64,000 nucleotides of DNA from Sphingobium sp. WTD-1 (GCF_030128825.1 NZ_CP119127.1:62001-126000), one strand, 5' to 3'. Shown: positions 7,409 to 16,922, numbered from the stretch's first letter. Notes: generated by a model not told the origin, from the letters alone. Program-made: numbers and translations.

Positions 7409-9943
7409 TCAATAGATGCCGCCCTGATCCTGCAGGAAGTCGGCGTCGTTGCGCTGGCGGGTGCGGACCGCGTCGGCCTTGGCCGCGACCTTGGCCTGGG
7501 CCTCCGCCTCTTCCTTGCGGATGGTGCGGCGCGGTTCGGATTCGGGCTTGAACGCTTCCCAGATGACGGCGGGTTTGGGTTCGTCGGTCGGCCAGGCGCC
7601 ATAGACGCGCTTGCCCGAGCGGCGGTCGATCGCGACCATGCGGATGCCGGCCGGGGCGATGAACGGCGTCTTGGGCATGGTCTCCAGGATCGGGGCCATC
7701 GCCTCCTTCCAGATCGGCGCGGCGATGCGGCCACCCTGTGCCCAGCCACCCAGGCTGCGGGGCTGGTCATAGCCGATATAGACGCCGGCGACGAGGTCGG
7801 GCGAACCGCCGACGAACCAGACATTGGTCGGGCCGTTGGTAGTGCCGGTCTTGCCGAACAGCGGGCGCTTGAGATCCGCCAGCACCGTTGCGGTGCCGCG
7901 CTGGATCACGCCTTCGGTGATGTGGACGACCTGATAGGCGGTCATCGGGTTCATCACCTGGCGCCCCTCGAAACCGAAGCGCGGCATCGGCTTGCCGTCC
8001 CAATTGGCCATGTTGCAATTGTCGCAGGGATGCCAGCGTTCCGGCCAGATCACCTTGCCGCGCCGATCCTGCACATAGTCCATCAGCTTGGGGGCGAATT
8101 GGCGGCCCTGATTGGCGAGCGTGGCATAGGCGTTGACCATGCGCTCCACCGTCGTCTCACCCGCGCCGAGCGCGAAGGAGAGATAGGGCTGATAATCGCC
8201 GATGCCCATATTCTTGATGGTGCGCACGACCCGGTCCATGCCGGTCTGGCTGGCGGCGCGCACGGTCATCAGGTTGCGCGACTGCTCGACGCCCCAGCGC
8301 ATCGTCTGCGGACCGGCGCTGCCGCCCGAGAAGTTGCGGAAGCATTTCTGGCCAAGGCCGGCGCCCTGATAGACGCACAAGGGACCGTCGACGATGATCG
8401 AGGCCGGGGTCATGCCATTGTCGAGCGCGGCGGCATAGACGAAGGGCTTGATCGTCGAGCCGGGCTGACGCTGGGCCTGGGTCGCGCGGTTGTAGGAGGA
8501 AAGGCGATAGTCGAAACCACCCTGCATCGCGCGGATGCGGCCCGAATGCACTTCCTCCACCACCATGCCGCCCGACACTTCGGGAATGTTGCGCAGCGCC
8601 CAGCTGGCGCCGTCGCGGGCGACGATGATCAGGTCGCCCGGCTTCATCGCCGCAATGGCGGGGCCGCCGGTGCGGCGATAGGGCAACTGCGCCAGGCTGG
8701 CGGGCAGCGTGCCGGTGGTGCCGTCGGCAAAGCCGATCTGTGCGCCGCTGCGGTCGCGGCTGATGACGGCGGCGACGCGCCAGCCGGCATAATCGACGCT
8801 GATGAAGCTGGCGGCGAGTTCGCGTTCCCAGCCCTTGTCGGGGTCGATATGGCCGACCGGACCGGACCAGCCGCGGCCGGCGCCGAAGCGCAGCAGGCCG
8901 TTGCGCAGCGCGGTCTGGGTATGGTCCTGCGCCACCGGGTCATAGGGGCTGCGCACCCACAGGCCGCCGGCATAGACGCTGTTGGGGCCATCCTCCGCCT
9001 TTTCGCCGAACTGCTGGATCAGGCGACGGCGCACCTCCTCCATATAATAGCCGCCGGCATTGGCGTCGAAGCTGGAGCCATGGGCGGCAACGGTGCCGAG
9101 CGGCTGGGCGGCGGCGGCATCGCGCTGGGCCGCGGTGATCCAGCCATTTTTGAGCATCTCGCCCAAGGCCCAGTTGCGGCGGTCGAGCGCACGGGCATGG
9201 CCGGTGGTGCTTTCCGGGCGATAATTGGCCGGCCCCTTGGGCAGGATCGCCAGATAGGCCATTTCGGGCAGTTGGAGATCGGCAACGTCCTTGTCGAAAT
9301 AGGCGCGCGCCGCCGCCTGTACGCCATAGGCGTTGCGGCCGAGGAAAATCTGGTTGAGATAGAGTTCGAGTATCTGCTGCTTGGTCAGGACATTTTCCAT
9401 GCGCCAGGCCAGGATCATCTCCTTCACCTTGCGCGTGGGCGAATATTCGTCGCCGATCAGCAGATTCTTCGCCACCTGCTGGGTGATGGTGGAGCCGCCA
9501 CGGGCGCGCTGGCCCGAGCCGAGCTTGCTGGCATAGTCGAACACCGCGCCGGCGAAACCGGGAATATCGACGCCATGATGTTCGAAGAAGGTCTTGTCCT
9601 CCGCCGCCAGATAGGCGTGGATCAGCTGCTGGGGATAATCGCTATATTGCAGCTGGACGCGGCGTTCGCGGGCATAGCTGTGGACCGGCTGGCCGTTGAT
9701 GTCGCGCACCATGGTCGGCAGCGGCGGCTCATATTCCAGCAGCGTCGCCGCATCGGGCAGGCCGCGCGCGAAGATCAGCCAGAACAGGAAGATGGCGAGC
9801 AGGAAACCGCCCAGCAGGATCGCGGCCCAGCGGAACAGGCGGCGCTGCCACAAGGGCTTCAACCGGTCGGCAATGCCCCCGGCGCCACGGCGCAGGCGAT
9901 AGGCGAAGGACGATGCGGGCGGATTGGAACGGGCCTCTTCCAT
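7409..9943 (-). CDS. mrcA: Penicillin-binding protein 1A, bifunctional glycosyltransferase/transpeptidase
   Basis: 844 aa. A short cytoplasmic N-terminus and one membrane anchor (about residues 36-57) precede the GT51 glycosyltransferase domain (EDKTFFEHHGVD, GGSTITQQVAKN) and the transpeptidase domain with the three penicillin-binding motifs STIK, SRN and KTGTTN. It polymerises and cross-links peptidoglycan at the outer face of the inner membrane. An insert between the domains is typical of PBP1A. The start codon lies within a perfect 10-bp hairpin (9933-9955), and a nested palindromic repeat separates it from the upstream amidase gene, the usual sphingomonad neighbour. Confidence 0.95.
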   Translation of the reverse strand: MEEARSNPPASSFAYRLRRGAGGIADRLKPLWQRRLFRWAAILLGGFLLAIFLFWLIFARGLPDAATLLEYEPPLPTMVRDINGQPVHSYARERRVQLQYSDYPQQLIHAYLAAEDKTFFEHHGVDIPGFAGAVFDYASKLGSGQRARGGSTITQQVAKNLLIGDEYSPTRKVKEMILAWRMENVLTKQQILELYLNQIFLGRNAYGVQAAARAYFDKDVADLQLPEMAYLAILPKGPANYRPESTTGHARALDRRNWALGEMLKNGWITAAQRDAAAAQPLGTVAAHGSSFDANAGGYYMEEVRRRLIQQFGEKAEDGPNSVYAGGLWVRSPYDPVAQDHTQTALRNGLLRFGAGRGWSGPVGHIDPDKGWERELAASFISVDYAGWRVAAVISRDRSGAQIGFADGTTGTLPASLAQLPYRRTGGPAIAAMKPGDLIIVARDGASWALRNIPEVSGGMVVEEVHSGRIRAMQGGFDYRLSSYNRATQAQRQPGSTIKPFVYAAALDNGMTPASIIVDGPLCVYQGAGLGQKCFRNFSGGSAGPQTMRWGVEQSRNLMTVRAASQTGMDRVVRTIKNMGIGDYQPYLSFALGAGETTVERMVNAYATLANQGRQFAPKLMDYVQDRRGKVIWPERWHPCDNCNMANWDGKPMPRFGFEGRQVMNPMTAYQVVHITEGVIQRGTATVLADLKRPLFGKTGTTNGPTNVWFVGGSPDLVAGVYIGYDQPRSLGGWAQGGRIAAPIWKEAMAPILETMPKTPFIAPAGIRMVAIDRRSGKRVYGAWPTDEPKPAVIWEAFKPESEPRRTIRKEEAEAQAKVAAKADAVRTRQRNDADFLQDQGGIY

Positions 9944-9955
9944 GGTGGAAGAGGC
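9933..9955 (-). promoter_or_regulatory. Hairpin enclosing the mrcA start codon
   Basis: GCCTCTTCCA (9933-9942) and TGGAAGAGGC (9946-9955) are perfect inverted repeats separated by 3 bases. On the mRNA the AUG of mrcA falls at the loop/stem border, so the initiation site would be folded. Any control of translation is inferred. Confidence 0.5.
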
Positions 9956-9957
9956 TC

Positions 9958-10021
9958 TAGAGCCTGATCGCCTGAGATGGAAGCGCTTTGCGTTTCCATC
10001 GATGGCGTGAATCAGGCTCTA
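9958..10021. repeat. Nested palindromic (REP-like) intergenic element
   Basis: Outer arms TAGAGCCTGAT (9958-9968) and ATCAGGCTCTA (10011-10021) are perfect. An inner pair GATGGAAGCG/CGTTTCCATC (9976-9985 with 9991-10000) has one G-U pair. The 64-base unit fills the space between the amidase and mrcA genes and looks like a dispersed extragenic palindrome. Confidence 0.65.
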
Positions 10022-10079
10022 CATCCTGACTCCCGGCCAAAAGTCCTTCAATACCAGCACCGATGCGCGGATAGGCGCG

Positions 10080-11360
10080 TCAGCCGCCCGACCGGCCGCT
10101 GCCCATGGCGAGCTTGCGCGCGAAATGGACATCGATGGCGCGGGCGACGCCGCGCGCGATCGCCTGCTGCCCCTCACGCGAGGAGAGGAAAATGGCATCA
10201 TCGGCATTGCTGATATAGCCGGTCTCGAACAGCACCGAAGGCGTGTCCGGAGCCTTCAGCACCATCAGCGAGGCGAAGCGGTGATAGGCGCTGCGGAACG
10301 GCACATAGGGCGCCGCTTCCCGTTGCAGTAGCCGCGCGAAATTGGCCGAAATGTTCATCGATTCCCGCTGCGTCAGATCGATGAGGATCGAGGAGACGTC
10401 GCCCGACTGGTTGCCGAGGTTGACGCCGTTGAGCACATCGGCCTTGTTCTCGCGCGCGGCAAGCCGCGCCGCCTCCCGGTCCGATGCGGTTTCCGAGAGG
10501 GTATAGACGGTCGCGCCATGGGCATCGGCATTGTCCGCCGAATCGGCATGGACCGAGATGAAGAGATCGGCACCCAGCTTGCGAGCGATGCCATAGCGTT
10601 CCTGCAGCACGAGGAAGCGGTCATCGTCGCGGGTCAACGCCACGCGCACCCGGCCGGACTTGACCAGCTGGTCACGGATCGCCTGCGCGATCGCCAGCGT
10701 CACATCCTTTTCGCGCTTGCCATTATCCTTGTTGATGGCGCCCGGATCATGACCGCCATGCCCCGCATCGATCACCACCAGCGGGCGCGATCCGTCGCGC
10801 ACGCCCTCGATCGCGGGCAGATCGACGCCGCGCGCGACCGGCGGGATCGGCACGGTGATCGAATGAATGCGCTTTTGCGGCCGGGCGCTCATATTGGCCG
10901 GCGCGTCGAAGCGCAGCCGCCCCTGCCCCACGGCGGTGCGGAACCGGCCGTCGGTCACGTTCTGGAGCGAGAAACTGAGCGACTTGCCGTCGGCCGCGAT
11001 CTGCGGATCGCCGAGCGTCGCCGGCGTCGTCAGGTCGAGCACGATGCGCGCCATCGTGTCGTTGAGCTGGCCCTGGCGAATGCCGCTGACCACGGCATTG
11101 GAACCGGCATAGCCGCTGGCGCCGGCCTGCGCGCCGGAAACGTCGAGCGCGATGCGGCGTGGCCCGTCGAGCAGGAAGGCGGACGCGCCGTCCACCCGAT
11201 CGTCGAACCGAACGGTGACGCGGTCGCCCTGCACGTCCACAGCCGCGATGCCGCCGGCATCGCCGGGGGTCGCGGCCAGCATCGTCGTTGCCAGCGCAAT
11301 TATGTTGAGCATGCGCCGCTTGTGCAACGCGCGCCCATCGGCCGTCCAGCCCATTTTCAT
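10080..11360 (-). CDS. N-acetylmuramoyl-L-alanine amidase (AmiC type)
   Basis: 426 aa. It has a signal-like N-terminus (basic HKRR then a hydrophobic run to about residue 33), an AMIN domain (about 40-145) that targets such enzymes to the cell wall, and an Amidase_3 catalytic domain. Zinc-site motifs are visible: VIDAGHGGHDPGA, then FISVHADSA, and the catalytic glutamate in VLFETGYISN. It cuts the lactyl-amide bond between MurNAc and the stem peptide to split daughter cells. The first ATG is used because it supplies the basic n-region; ATG at 11312 is an alternative. mrcA follows in the same direction. Confidence 0.92.
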   Translation of the reverse strand: MKMGWTADGRALHKRRMLNIIALATTMLAATPGDAGGIAAVDVQGDRVTVRFDDRVDGASAFLLDGPRRIALDVSGAQAGASGYAGSNAVVSGIRQGQLNDTMARIVLDLTTPATLGDPQIAADGKSLSFSLQNVTDGRFRTAVGQGRLRFDAPANMSARPQKRIHSITVPIPPVARGVDLPAIEGVRDGSRPLVVIDAGHGGHDPGAINKDNGKREKDVTLAIAQAIRDQLVKSGRVRVALTRDDDRFLVLQERYGIARKLGADLFISVHADSADNADAHGATVYTLSETASDREAARLAARENKADVLNGVNLGNQSGDVSSILIDLTQRESMNISANFARLLQREAAPYVPFRSAYHRFASLMVLKAPDTPSVLFETGYISNADDAIFLSSREGQQAIARGVARAIDVHFARKLAMGSGRSGG

Positions 11361-11881
11361 GACGTCTATCCGTCCAGCGTCCCCACGCTGAATTTCGGAT
11401 TAAGCATTGCCCGTTGTGACGGGGTAAAATGAGACGGTTAATATGTGTTTCAGCATGAATCCCTGAGCCGCCGATCAACGGTCATCATAAAGACATAATC
11501 TTTTCAGGGACCGTTGCTCCCCGCGCCCATGACTGCTACCCCTTCATATTCCGGGAGGACCGACCATATTATTGCGGTCCTTTGCGGGATCTTGATTATA
11601 TGCATCGGCGCGCGCCTGTCGCTCGAGCCGATGCGCAACAGGTTGACGCTGCATGAGGCATGACTTTCCTTCCACGCTGGCCCCGATACCGGGTGCTGTG
11701 GCGTGGATGGTCCGGCCCGGCGCACTGTCCGGCCCTGCCGACGCAGCAGACACGCAATTTTTCCTTCAAACCTGGACGATGCCGCCTCGCGCGCCGAACC
11801 CGGCGCGCGCACGGCCGTCCCATCACTATCGCGCGGCGGCCCGGCTCCATGCCTGCGGCCGCCGTCGCCGGAGACACATAA
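11361..11881 (+). promoter_or_regulatory. Long divergent region and probable RNase E mRNA leader
   Basis: 521 bases without a credible gene between the divergent amidase and rne genes. Two perfect hairpins stand out: AGGACCG/CGGTCCT (11556-11562 with 11575-11581) and CGCGCGCC/GGCGCGCG (11788-11795 with 11802-11809). A weak promoter candidate (TTGCGG about 19 bases before TATATG) lies near 11573-11605. RNase E genes are known in E. coli to be autoregulated through a long structured leader; that this leader does the same is inference. GGAGA ten bases before the ATG is the ribosome site. Confidence 0.5.
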
Positions 11882-14626
11882 ATGACAATGCGTATGCTGA
11901 TCGATGCGCGCCACCGGGAAGAAACCCGGGTCGCGGTCGTCAAGGGAAACCGGATCGAGGAATTTGACTTCGAATCCGCTGAGCACAAGCAGCTCAAGGG
12001 CAATATCTATCTCGCCAAGGTCACCCGCGTAGAGCCTTCGCTCCAGGCGGCCTTCGTCGATTATGGTGGCAATCGCCACGGTTTCCTCGCTTTCAGCGAA
12101 ATCCATCCCGACTATTACCAGATTCCGCGCGAAGATCGCGAGGCGTTGCTGCGCGAGGAACGCGCGCATGCCGAGGAAGAGGCCGCCCTGCGCGCCGACT
12201 ATGACGAGGATGAGGACGCCGCCGGGGACGATGGCGTCGAAGTCGTCGAAGCAAGCCATCATGACGATGAGGAAGGCGCCCACGAAGCCGAAGCCAGCGA
12301 AGGCGACGGCAACGAAGGCGGCCGTCCCAATCGTCGCAAGCGTGAAAAGGGCGACGACGCGGCCGACGAGCTGCGCCGCAAGCGCATGGCGCTGCGCCGT
12401 CGTTACAAGATCCAGGACGTCATCAAGCGCCGCCAGGTGCTGCTGGTGCAGGTCGTCAAGGAAGAGCGTGGCAACAAGGGTGCGGCGCTGACCACCTATT
12501 TGTCGCTGGCCGGTCGCTATTGCGTGCTGATGCCCAACACCAGCCATGGTGGCGGCATTTCGCGCAAGATCAGCAATGCGGCCGACCGCAAGCGGCTGAA
12601 GTCGATCATTGCCGAAATGGCGCTGCCTTCGTCGATGGGCTGCATCGTGCGCACCGCCGGCCTGCAGCGCACCAAGCCCGAGATCAAGCGCGACTTCGAC
12701 TATCTTGCCCGGCTGTGGGACGAGATTCGCGAGAAGACGCTGCGCGCCGCCGCGCCCGAGCTGATCCATAACGACAGCGACCTCATCAAGCGGGCGATCC
12801 GCGATATCTACAACAAGGATATCGAGGAAGTGATCGTCGAGGGCGAGCATGGCTACAAGGCCGCCAAGGACTTCATGAAGCTGCTGATGCCGAGCCATGC
12901 CCGGCGCGTGAAACAATATGCCGACGCGGTGTCGCTGTTCCAGCGCGCCAGCGTCGAGGACCAGCTGGCGGCGATGTACAACCCCGTCGTGCAGCTCAAG
13001 TCCGGCGGCTATCTGGTGATCAACCCGACCGAAGCTCTGGTGTCGATCGACATCAACTCGGGTCGGTCGACCCGCGAGCATGGCATCGAGCAGACCGCCG
13101 TCGCCACCAATCTGGAAGCCGCGCGCGAGATCGCCCGCCAGCTGCGCCTGCGCGACATGGCAGGCCTGGTCGTCATCGACTTCATCGACATGGAGATGAA
13201 CTCCAACATCCGCAAGGTCGAGAAGGCGATGAAGGAGGCGCTGAAGGACGATCGCGCCCGCATCCAGGTCGGCCGCATTTCGGGCTTTGGCCTGATGGAA
13301 ATGAGCCGCCAGCGCCTGCGCACCGGCGTGCTGGAAGCCTCCACCCGCCAGTGCCCGCATTGCGAAGGCACCGGCCTGGTCCGCACCGCATCGTCGGCGG
13401 GCCTTGGCGCGCTGCGCATGCTGGAGGAAGAGGCCGCCCGTGGTCGTGGCAGCGTCATCACCCTGCGCGCCAGCCAGGAAGCCGCCTTCTACGTCCTCAA
13501 CAACAAGCGCCGCGAACTGGACGAGATCGAACAGCGCTATGGCGTGCGCATCGTCGTCCTGCCCGATGGCGAGATTGAGGGCGCCCGCATGTCGGTCGAA
13601 CCCAGCGGCCCGCGCCCCGAACGCGTCGTCACCTACGCCCCGCTCGCGGAGGAAGAGGATGACCTCGACATGATCGAGGAGGAAGAAGAAGAGGAAGAGG
13701 TCGAGGCCGAGGAAGAAGCCGCCCCCGAACGCCAGGAGCGTGGCGACCGCAGTGACCGGGGCGAAGAACGCGAAGGCGGACGCCGCCGTCGCCGTCGTCG
13801 CCGTCGTCGCGGTGGCCAGCGCGATGATGCGCCGGGTGAAACCGGCGAAGACAATGGCGCCGAAGATGGTGAGGAAGGCGAGGAATCGGCCGAAGTCGAG
13901 ACCGATGCCGAGGCTGTTGCCGCAGAGCCGGCCGCCGAGGGCGAGGACGAAGGCGGCAGCCGTCGTCGTGGTCGCCGCGGTCGCCGTGGTGGTCGCCGCC
14001 GTCGCGAAGGTGGCGAAGCTGGTGTCGAAAGTGGCGAAGCCGCTGGCGACGACAGCGTCGAAACGGTGATCGAAGCCGAAGCGGCTGCACCTGCCGAGGA
14101 GGCTCCGGTTGCCGAAGCGGCCCCGGAAGAAGCCCCGGCCGAGGAAGCGCCCAAGACGCGCCGTCGCCCCCGTGCCCGCAAGGCGAAGGACGCGGCAGTC
14201 GAACCGGCTGCTGCCGACGCGACCGAAGCCCCGGCCGAAGTCGTTGCCGAAGCGCCCGCCGCCGAGCCGGTTGCCGAGGAAGCGGCCGAAAAGCCCAAGC
14301 CCAAGCGCACCCGCAAGAAGAAGGCGGATGTCGAGGCCGAAGCCGCTGCTGCCGCCGAAGCGCCCGCCGTCGAGGTGGCTGCCGAGGAAGCGGCCGAAAA
14401 GCCCAAGCCCAAGCGCACCCGCAAGAAGAAGGTCGAACCAGTCGCCGAGGAAGCCGCCATCGAGGCCGCGCCGGCCGTGACCGAGGTCGCTACCGCACCC
14501 GCCGAGGCGCCGACTGCGACTGCCCCGGCCAGCGAAGCCGTCACCGCCGATCCCGCCGCCGAGGCGGAGAGCGACGAGAATGGCGAGCCGCGTCGCGGCT
14601 GGTGGCAGCGCACCTTCGGCCAGTAA
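11882..14626 (+). CDS. rne: Ribonuclease E
   Basis: 914 aa. The catalytic half has an S1 RNA-binding domain interrupted by an acidic insert (roughly residues 95-165, rich in Asp/Glu), the RNase H-like and DNase I-like parts (VSIDINSGRSTREHG, VVIDFIDMEMNSN) and the zinc-link motif CPHCEGTG near residue 491. It starts RNA decay and processing by endonucleolytic cutting at the membrane or nucleoid. The C-terminal 330 residues are low-complexity: an acidic block, arginine runs (R10 and RRGRRGGRRRR) and Ala/Glu/Lys repeats, including a perfect 52-bp duplication. Such tails scaffold the degradosome. Long leader upstream, terminator downstream. Confidence 0.95.
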   Translation: MTMRMLIDARHREETRVAVVKGNRIEEFDFESAEHKQLKGNIYLAKVTRVEPSLQAAFVDYGGNRHGFLAFSEIHPDYYQIPREDREALLREERAHAEEEAALRADYDEDEDAAGDDGVEVVEASHHDDEEGAHEAEASEGDGNEGGRPNRRKREKGDDAADELRRKRMALRRRYKIQDVIKRRQVLLVQVVKEERGNKGAALTTYLSLAGRYCVLMPNTSHGGGISRKISNAADRKRLKSIIAEMALPSSMGCIVRTAGLQRTKPEIKRDFDYLARLWDEIREKTLRAAAPELIHNDSDLIKRAIRDIYNKDIEEVIVEGEHGYKAAKDFMKLLMPSHARRVKQYADAVSLFQRASVEDQLAAMYNPVVQLKSGGYLVINPTEALVSIDINSGRSTREHGIEQTAVATNLEAAREIARQLRLRDMAGLVVIDFIDMEMNSNIRKVEKAMKEALKDDRARIQVGRISGFGLMEMSRQRLRTGVLEASTRQCPHCEGTGLVRTASSAGLGALRMLEEEAARGRGSVITLRASQEAAFYVLNNKRRELDEIEQRYGVRIVVLPDGEIEGARMSVEPSGPRPERVVTYAPLAEEEDDLDMIEEEEEEEEVEAEEEAAPERQERGDRSDRGEEREGGRRRRRRRRRRGGQRDDAPGETGEDNGAEDGEEGEESAEVETDAEAVAAEPAAEGEDEGGSRRRGRRGRRGGRRRREGGEAGVESGEAAGDDSVETVIEAEAAAPAEEAPVAEAAPEEAPAEEAPKTRRRPRARKAKDAAVEPAAADATEAPAEVVAEAPAAEPVAEEAAEKPKPKRTRKKKADVEAEAAAAAEAPAVEVAAEEAAEKPKPKRTRKKKVEPVAEEAAIEAAPAVTEVATAPAEAPTATAPASEAVTADPAAEAESDENGEPRRGWWQRTFGQ
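14273..14324 (+). repeat. 52-bp direct repeat in the rne tail, copy 1
   Basis: Identical at every base to 14381-14432. Both copies are in frame and encode AEEAAEKPKPKRTRKKK, a basic segment probably contacting RNA or partners. The 108-bp spacing is 36 codons, so recombination between copies would keep the frame. Confidence 0.9.
14381..14432 (+). repeat. 52-bp direct repeat in the rne tail, copy 2
   Basis: Second copy of the 14273-14324 repeat, encoding the same Lys/Arg-rich block in the RNase E C-terminal region. Confidence 0.9.
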
Positions 14627-14653
14627 GGCCAGGGCACAAGCCTGAATGAAACA

Positions 14654-14693
14654 CGCCGCCATCCAGCCCCAGGGGTCGGATGGCGGCGTTTTT
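14654..14693 (+). terminator. Terminator after rne
   Basis: CGCCGCCATCC (14654-14664) pairs with GGATGGCGGCG (14678-14688), followed by five T. It lies 28 bases after the rne stop. Confidence 0.92.
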
Positions 14694-14772
14694 CGTGGCT
14701 TCACTTGATGTTCAGGGCGAGAAGGGCATAAATCGCGCCAATGCCTGTTCCCCTTCCCCATCAAGGCTTTGC

Positions 14773-16122
14773 ATGATGACGCGGTGGCTGCGCCTTGTCG
14801 CGCTCCTGCTGGGGTCGCTGATGCTGATGGCGCGGCCAGCACTGGCCCAGAGCATCCTGCGCGACGCCGAGACCGAAGCGTTCATGGCGGACATGTCGGG
14901 CGATCTGGTCAAGGCGGCGGGCATGCAGCCTCGCAATGTCCACGTGATGGTGATCAACGATCCTGAGATCAACGCCTTCGTCGCGGGCGGCCAATATGTC
15001 TGGGTGCATAGCGGGCTGATCGCGCAGGCCGACAATGTGAACCAGTTGCAGGGCGTGGTCGCCCATGAACTGGGCCATATCGAAGGCGGCCATGTCATCC
15101 GGACCGACGGCATCAAGGAAGCGACCAGCATCACCTTGCTGAGCCTGGTGCTGGGCGCGGCGGCGATCGCGGCGGGCGGCGCAGAGGCCGGCATGGGCAT
15201 CATGGGCCTGGGCCAGCAGGTCGGCATGTCCAAATATCTCGCTTTCTCGCGCGCGCAGGAAAGCTCCGCCGACCTTGCCGGCGCACGCTATCTGAGCGGC
15301 GCGCATCTGAGCGGCAAGGGCAGCCTGGAATTCTTCAAGAAGCTGCAGAATCAGGAATATCGCCTCGCGATCCCACAGGATAACAGCTATGGCCGCACCC
15401 ACCCGCTGTCGGGCGAGCGCATCAATGTGCTGCGCGAGGTCTATACGGTCGATCCGGCCTGGGACACGCCCCCCAATCCCCAACTGGAAGCGCGGTTCGA
15501 GCGGATCAAGGCAAAGCTGATCGGCTTCGTGTCGGAACCGCAGCAGACGCTGCTCAAATATCCCGAGAGCGACCAGTCGATCCCGGCGCATTATGCGCGC
15601 GCCTATGCCTGGCATAAAAGTGCCTATCCCGAGAAGGCACTAAGCGAGGCGGACGCGCTGCTGAGCGCGGCGCCGCACGATCCCTATTTCCTGGAGCTGA
15701 AGGGCCAGATCCTGCTGGAGAGCGGGCGGCCTGGCGAGGCGATCCCACCACTACGCGAGGCTGTCGCCAAGACGCAGCAGCCGCTGATCGCGGTATTGCT
15801 GGGCCATGCCCTGATCGCGACCGAGGACGAGAAAAATTATGCCGAGGCCGAGACCGTGCTGCGCAATGCGATCGCGCGGGACCGCGAAAATCCCTTCGCC
15901 TGGTATCAACTGGGCGTCGTCTACGAGCATCGCGGCGACACGCCGCGCGCCGCGCTGGCCAGTGCCGAGCGCTTTTCGATGATCGGCCAGGACAGTATGG
16001 CACTACGCAGCGCGGACGCGGCGATGCAGGGTTTGAAGCCCGGAACGGTTGACTATCTGCGGGCGCAGGATATCGCGATGGTCTCGCGGGCTGCCGTCGA
16101 GCAGAAGCGGAAGAGAAGATGA
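14773..16122 (+). CDS. M48-family metalloprotease with TPR region (BepA-like)
   Basis: 449 aa from the ATG with AAGG just upstream; an adjacent ATG at 14776 is equivalent, and longer in-frame starts run into the rne terminator. A signal peptide (ending ARPALAQ) directs it to the periplasm. The zinc protease motif HELGHIEGGH lies near residue 98, and the C-terminal 170 residues form TPR-like helices. Homologues such as BepA check assembly of outer-membrane proteins. The gene overlaps the following DsbA-like gene by 4 bases, pairing a periplasmic protease with a thiol oxidoreductase. Confidence 0.9.
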   Translation: MMTRWLRLVALLLGSLMLMARPALAQSILRDAETEAFMADMSGDLVKAAGMQPRNVHVMVINDPEINAFVAGGQYVWVHSGLIAQADNVNQLQGVVAHELGHIEGGHVIRTDGIKEATSITLLSLVLGAAAIAAGGAEAGMGIMGLGQQVGMSKYLAFSRAQESSADLAGARYLSGAHLSGKGSLEFFKKLQNQEYRLAIPQDNSYGRTHPLSGERINVLREVYTVDPAWDTPPNPQLEARFERIKAKLIGFVSEPQQTLLKYPESDQSIPAHYARAYAWHKSAYPEKALSEADALLSAAPHDPYFLELKGQILLESGRPGEAIPPLREAVAKTQQPLIAVLLGHALIATEDEKNYAEAETVLRNAIARDRENPFAWYQLGVVYEHRGDTPRAALASAERFSMIGQDSMALRSADAAMQGLKPGTVDYLRAQDIAMVSRAAVEQKRKRR

Positions 16123-16886
16123 CAGATCAGACCCGGCCCAGCTTTCGTGCGGCCCTATCCAACAGGAAAATGCAGATGACCCTGGGCGCCCTCGCCTTGA
16201 TCGCTGGCGCCGCCGGCACCGCCCTTGCCGTGCAGGCGCCCGGCAGCGTCTCCACCGGCGACAAGGCCGCGATCGAAAAGATCGTCCACGACTATATATT
16301 GGAGCATCCCGAGATCATCCCGCAGGCGATCGAGAAGCTGCAGGCCAAGCGGATGGAAGGCACGATCGACGCGAATCGCCAGACGATCGAGACGCCCTAT
16401 GCCGGCGCATGGGAAGGCGCGGCCAATGCCGATGTCACCGTGGTCGAGTTTTTCGACTATGCCTGCGGCTATTGCCGCGCCTCGCTGCCTGACCTTGCCA
16501 AGCTGGTCGGCGCCGATGCCAAGGTGAAGATCGTCTATCGCGAACTGCCGATCCTGTCGGAAGAAAGCTCCGACGCCGCCAAGGTGTCGCTGCTGGCAGC
16601 CGAGCGCAATCGCTACATGGCCTATCACAAGGCGCTTTATGGCGCCGGCAAGGTGACCCGTGAATCGATCATCGGCGCCGCCACCCAGGCCGGAATCACC
16701 AAGGCCGATGCCGAAGCGGCGATGGCGTCGAGCAAATATGATGCGGAACTGCAGTCGAACATCGCGCTCGCCCAGAAGCTGCAGGCCAGCGGCACGCCCA
16801 CCTTCGTCATCGGGAACCAGGTGCTGAACGGCGCGGTCGGCTATGATTCGCTCAAGGACGCGGTGACGAGCGCCCGCGGGAAATAA
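16119..16886 (+). CDS. DsbA-family thiol:disulfide oxidoreductase
   Basis: 255 aa. A hydrophobic segment (residues 20-38) acts as signal or anchor and is followed by a helical N-terminal part (PEIIPQAIEKLQ) typical of the Com1/ScsC subgroup. The thioredoxin domain has the redox motif CGYC (Cys116, Cys119) and the cis-proline loop SGTPTF. It makes or isomerises disulfides in the periplasm. It starts within the stop of the M48 protease gene (ATGA), so the two are coupled. A hairpin terminator precedes rpmH downstream. Confidence 0.9.
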   Translation: MTDQTRPSFRAALSNRKMQMTLGALALIAGAAGTALAVQAPGSVSTGDKAAIEKIVHDYILEHPEIIPQAIEKLQAKRMEGTIDANRQTIETPYAGAWEGAANADVTVVEFFDYACGYCRASLPDLAKLVGADAKVKIVYRELPILSEESSDAAKVSLLAAERNRYMAYHKALYGAGKVTRESIIGAATQAGITKADAEAAMASSKYDAELQSNIALAQKLQASGTPTFVIGNQVLNGAVGYDSLKDAVTSARGK

Positions 16887-16922
16887 GCCCGAGAGCCGTT
16901 CGGGCGGGACAAGCAGAGGTTT

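Noticed and set aside
7922..9967. 681-codon open frame antisense to mrcA
   Set aside because: Opposite strand of a certain gene with conserved motifs; composition-driven open frame.
11504..14842. 1112-codon open frame antisense to rne
   Set aside because: It mirrors the GC-rich codon pattern of rne and is full of low-complexity Gly/Phe/Ala; no family features or ribosome site. A shadow.
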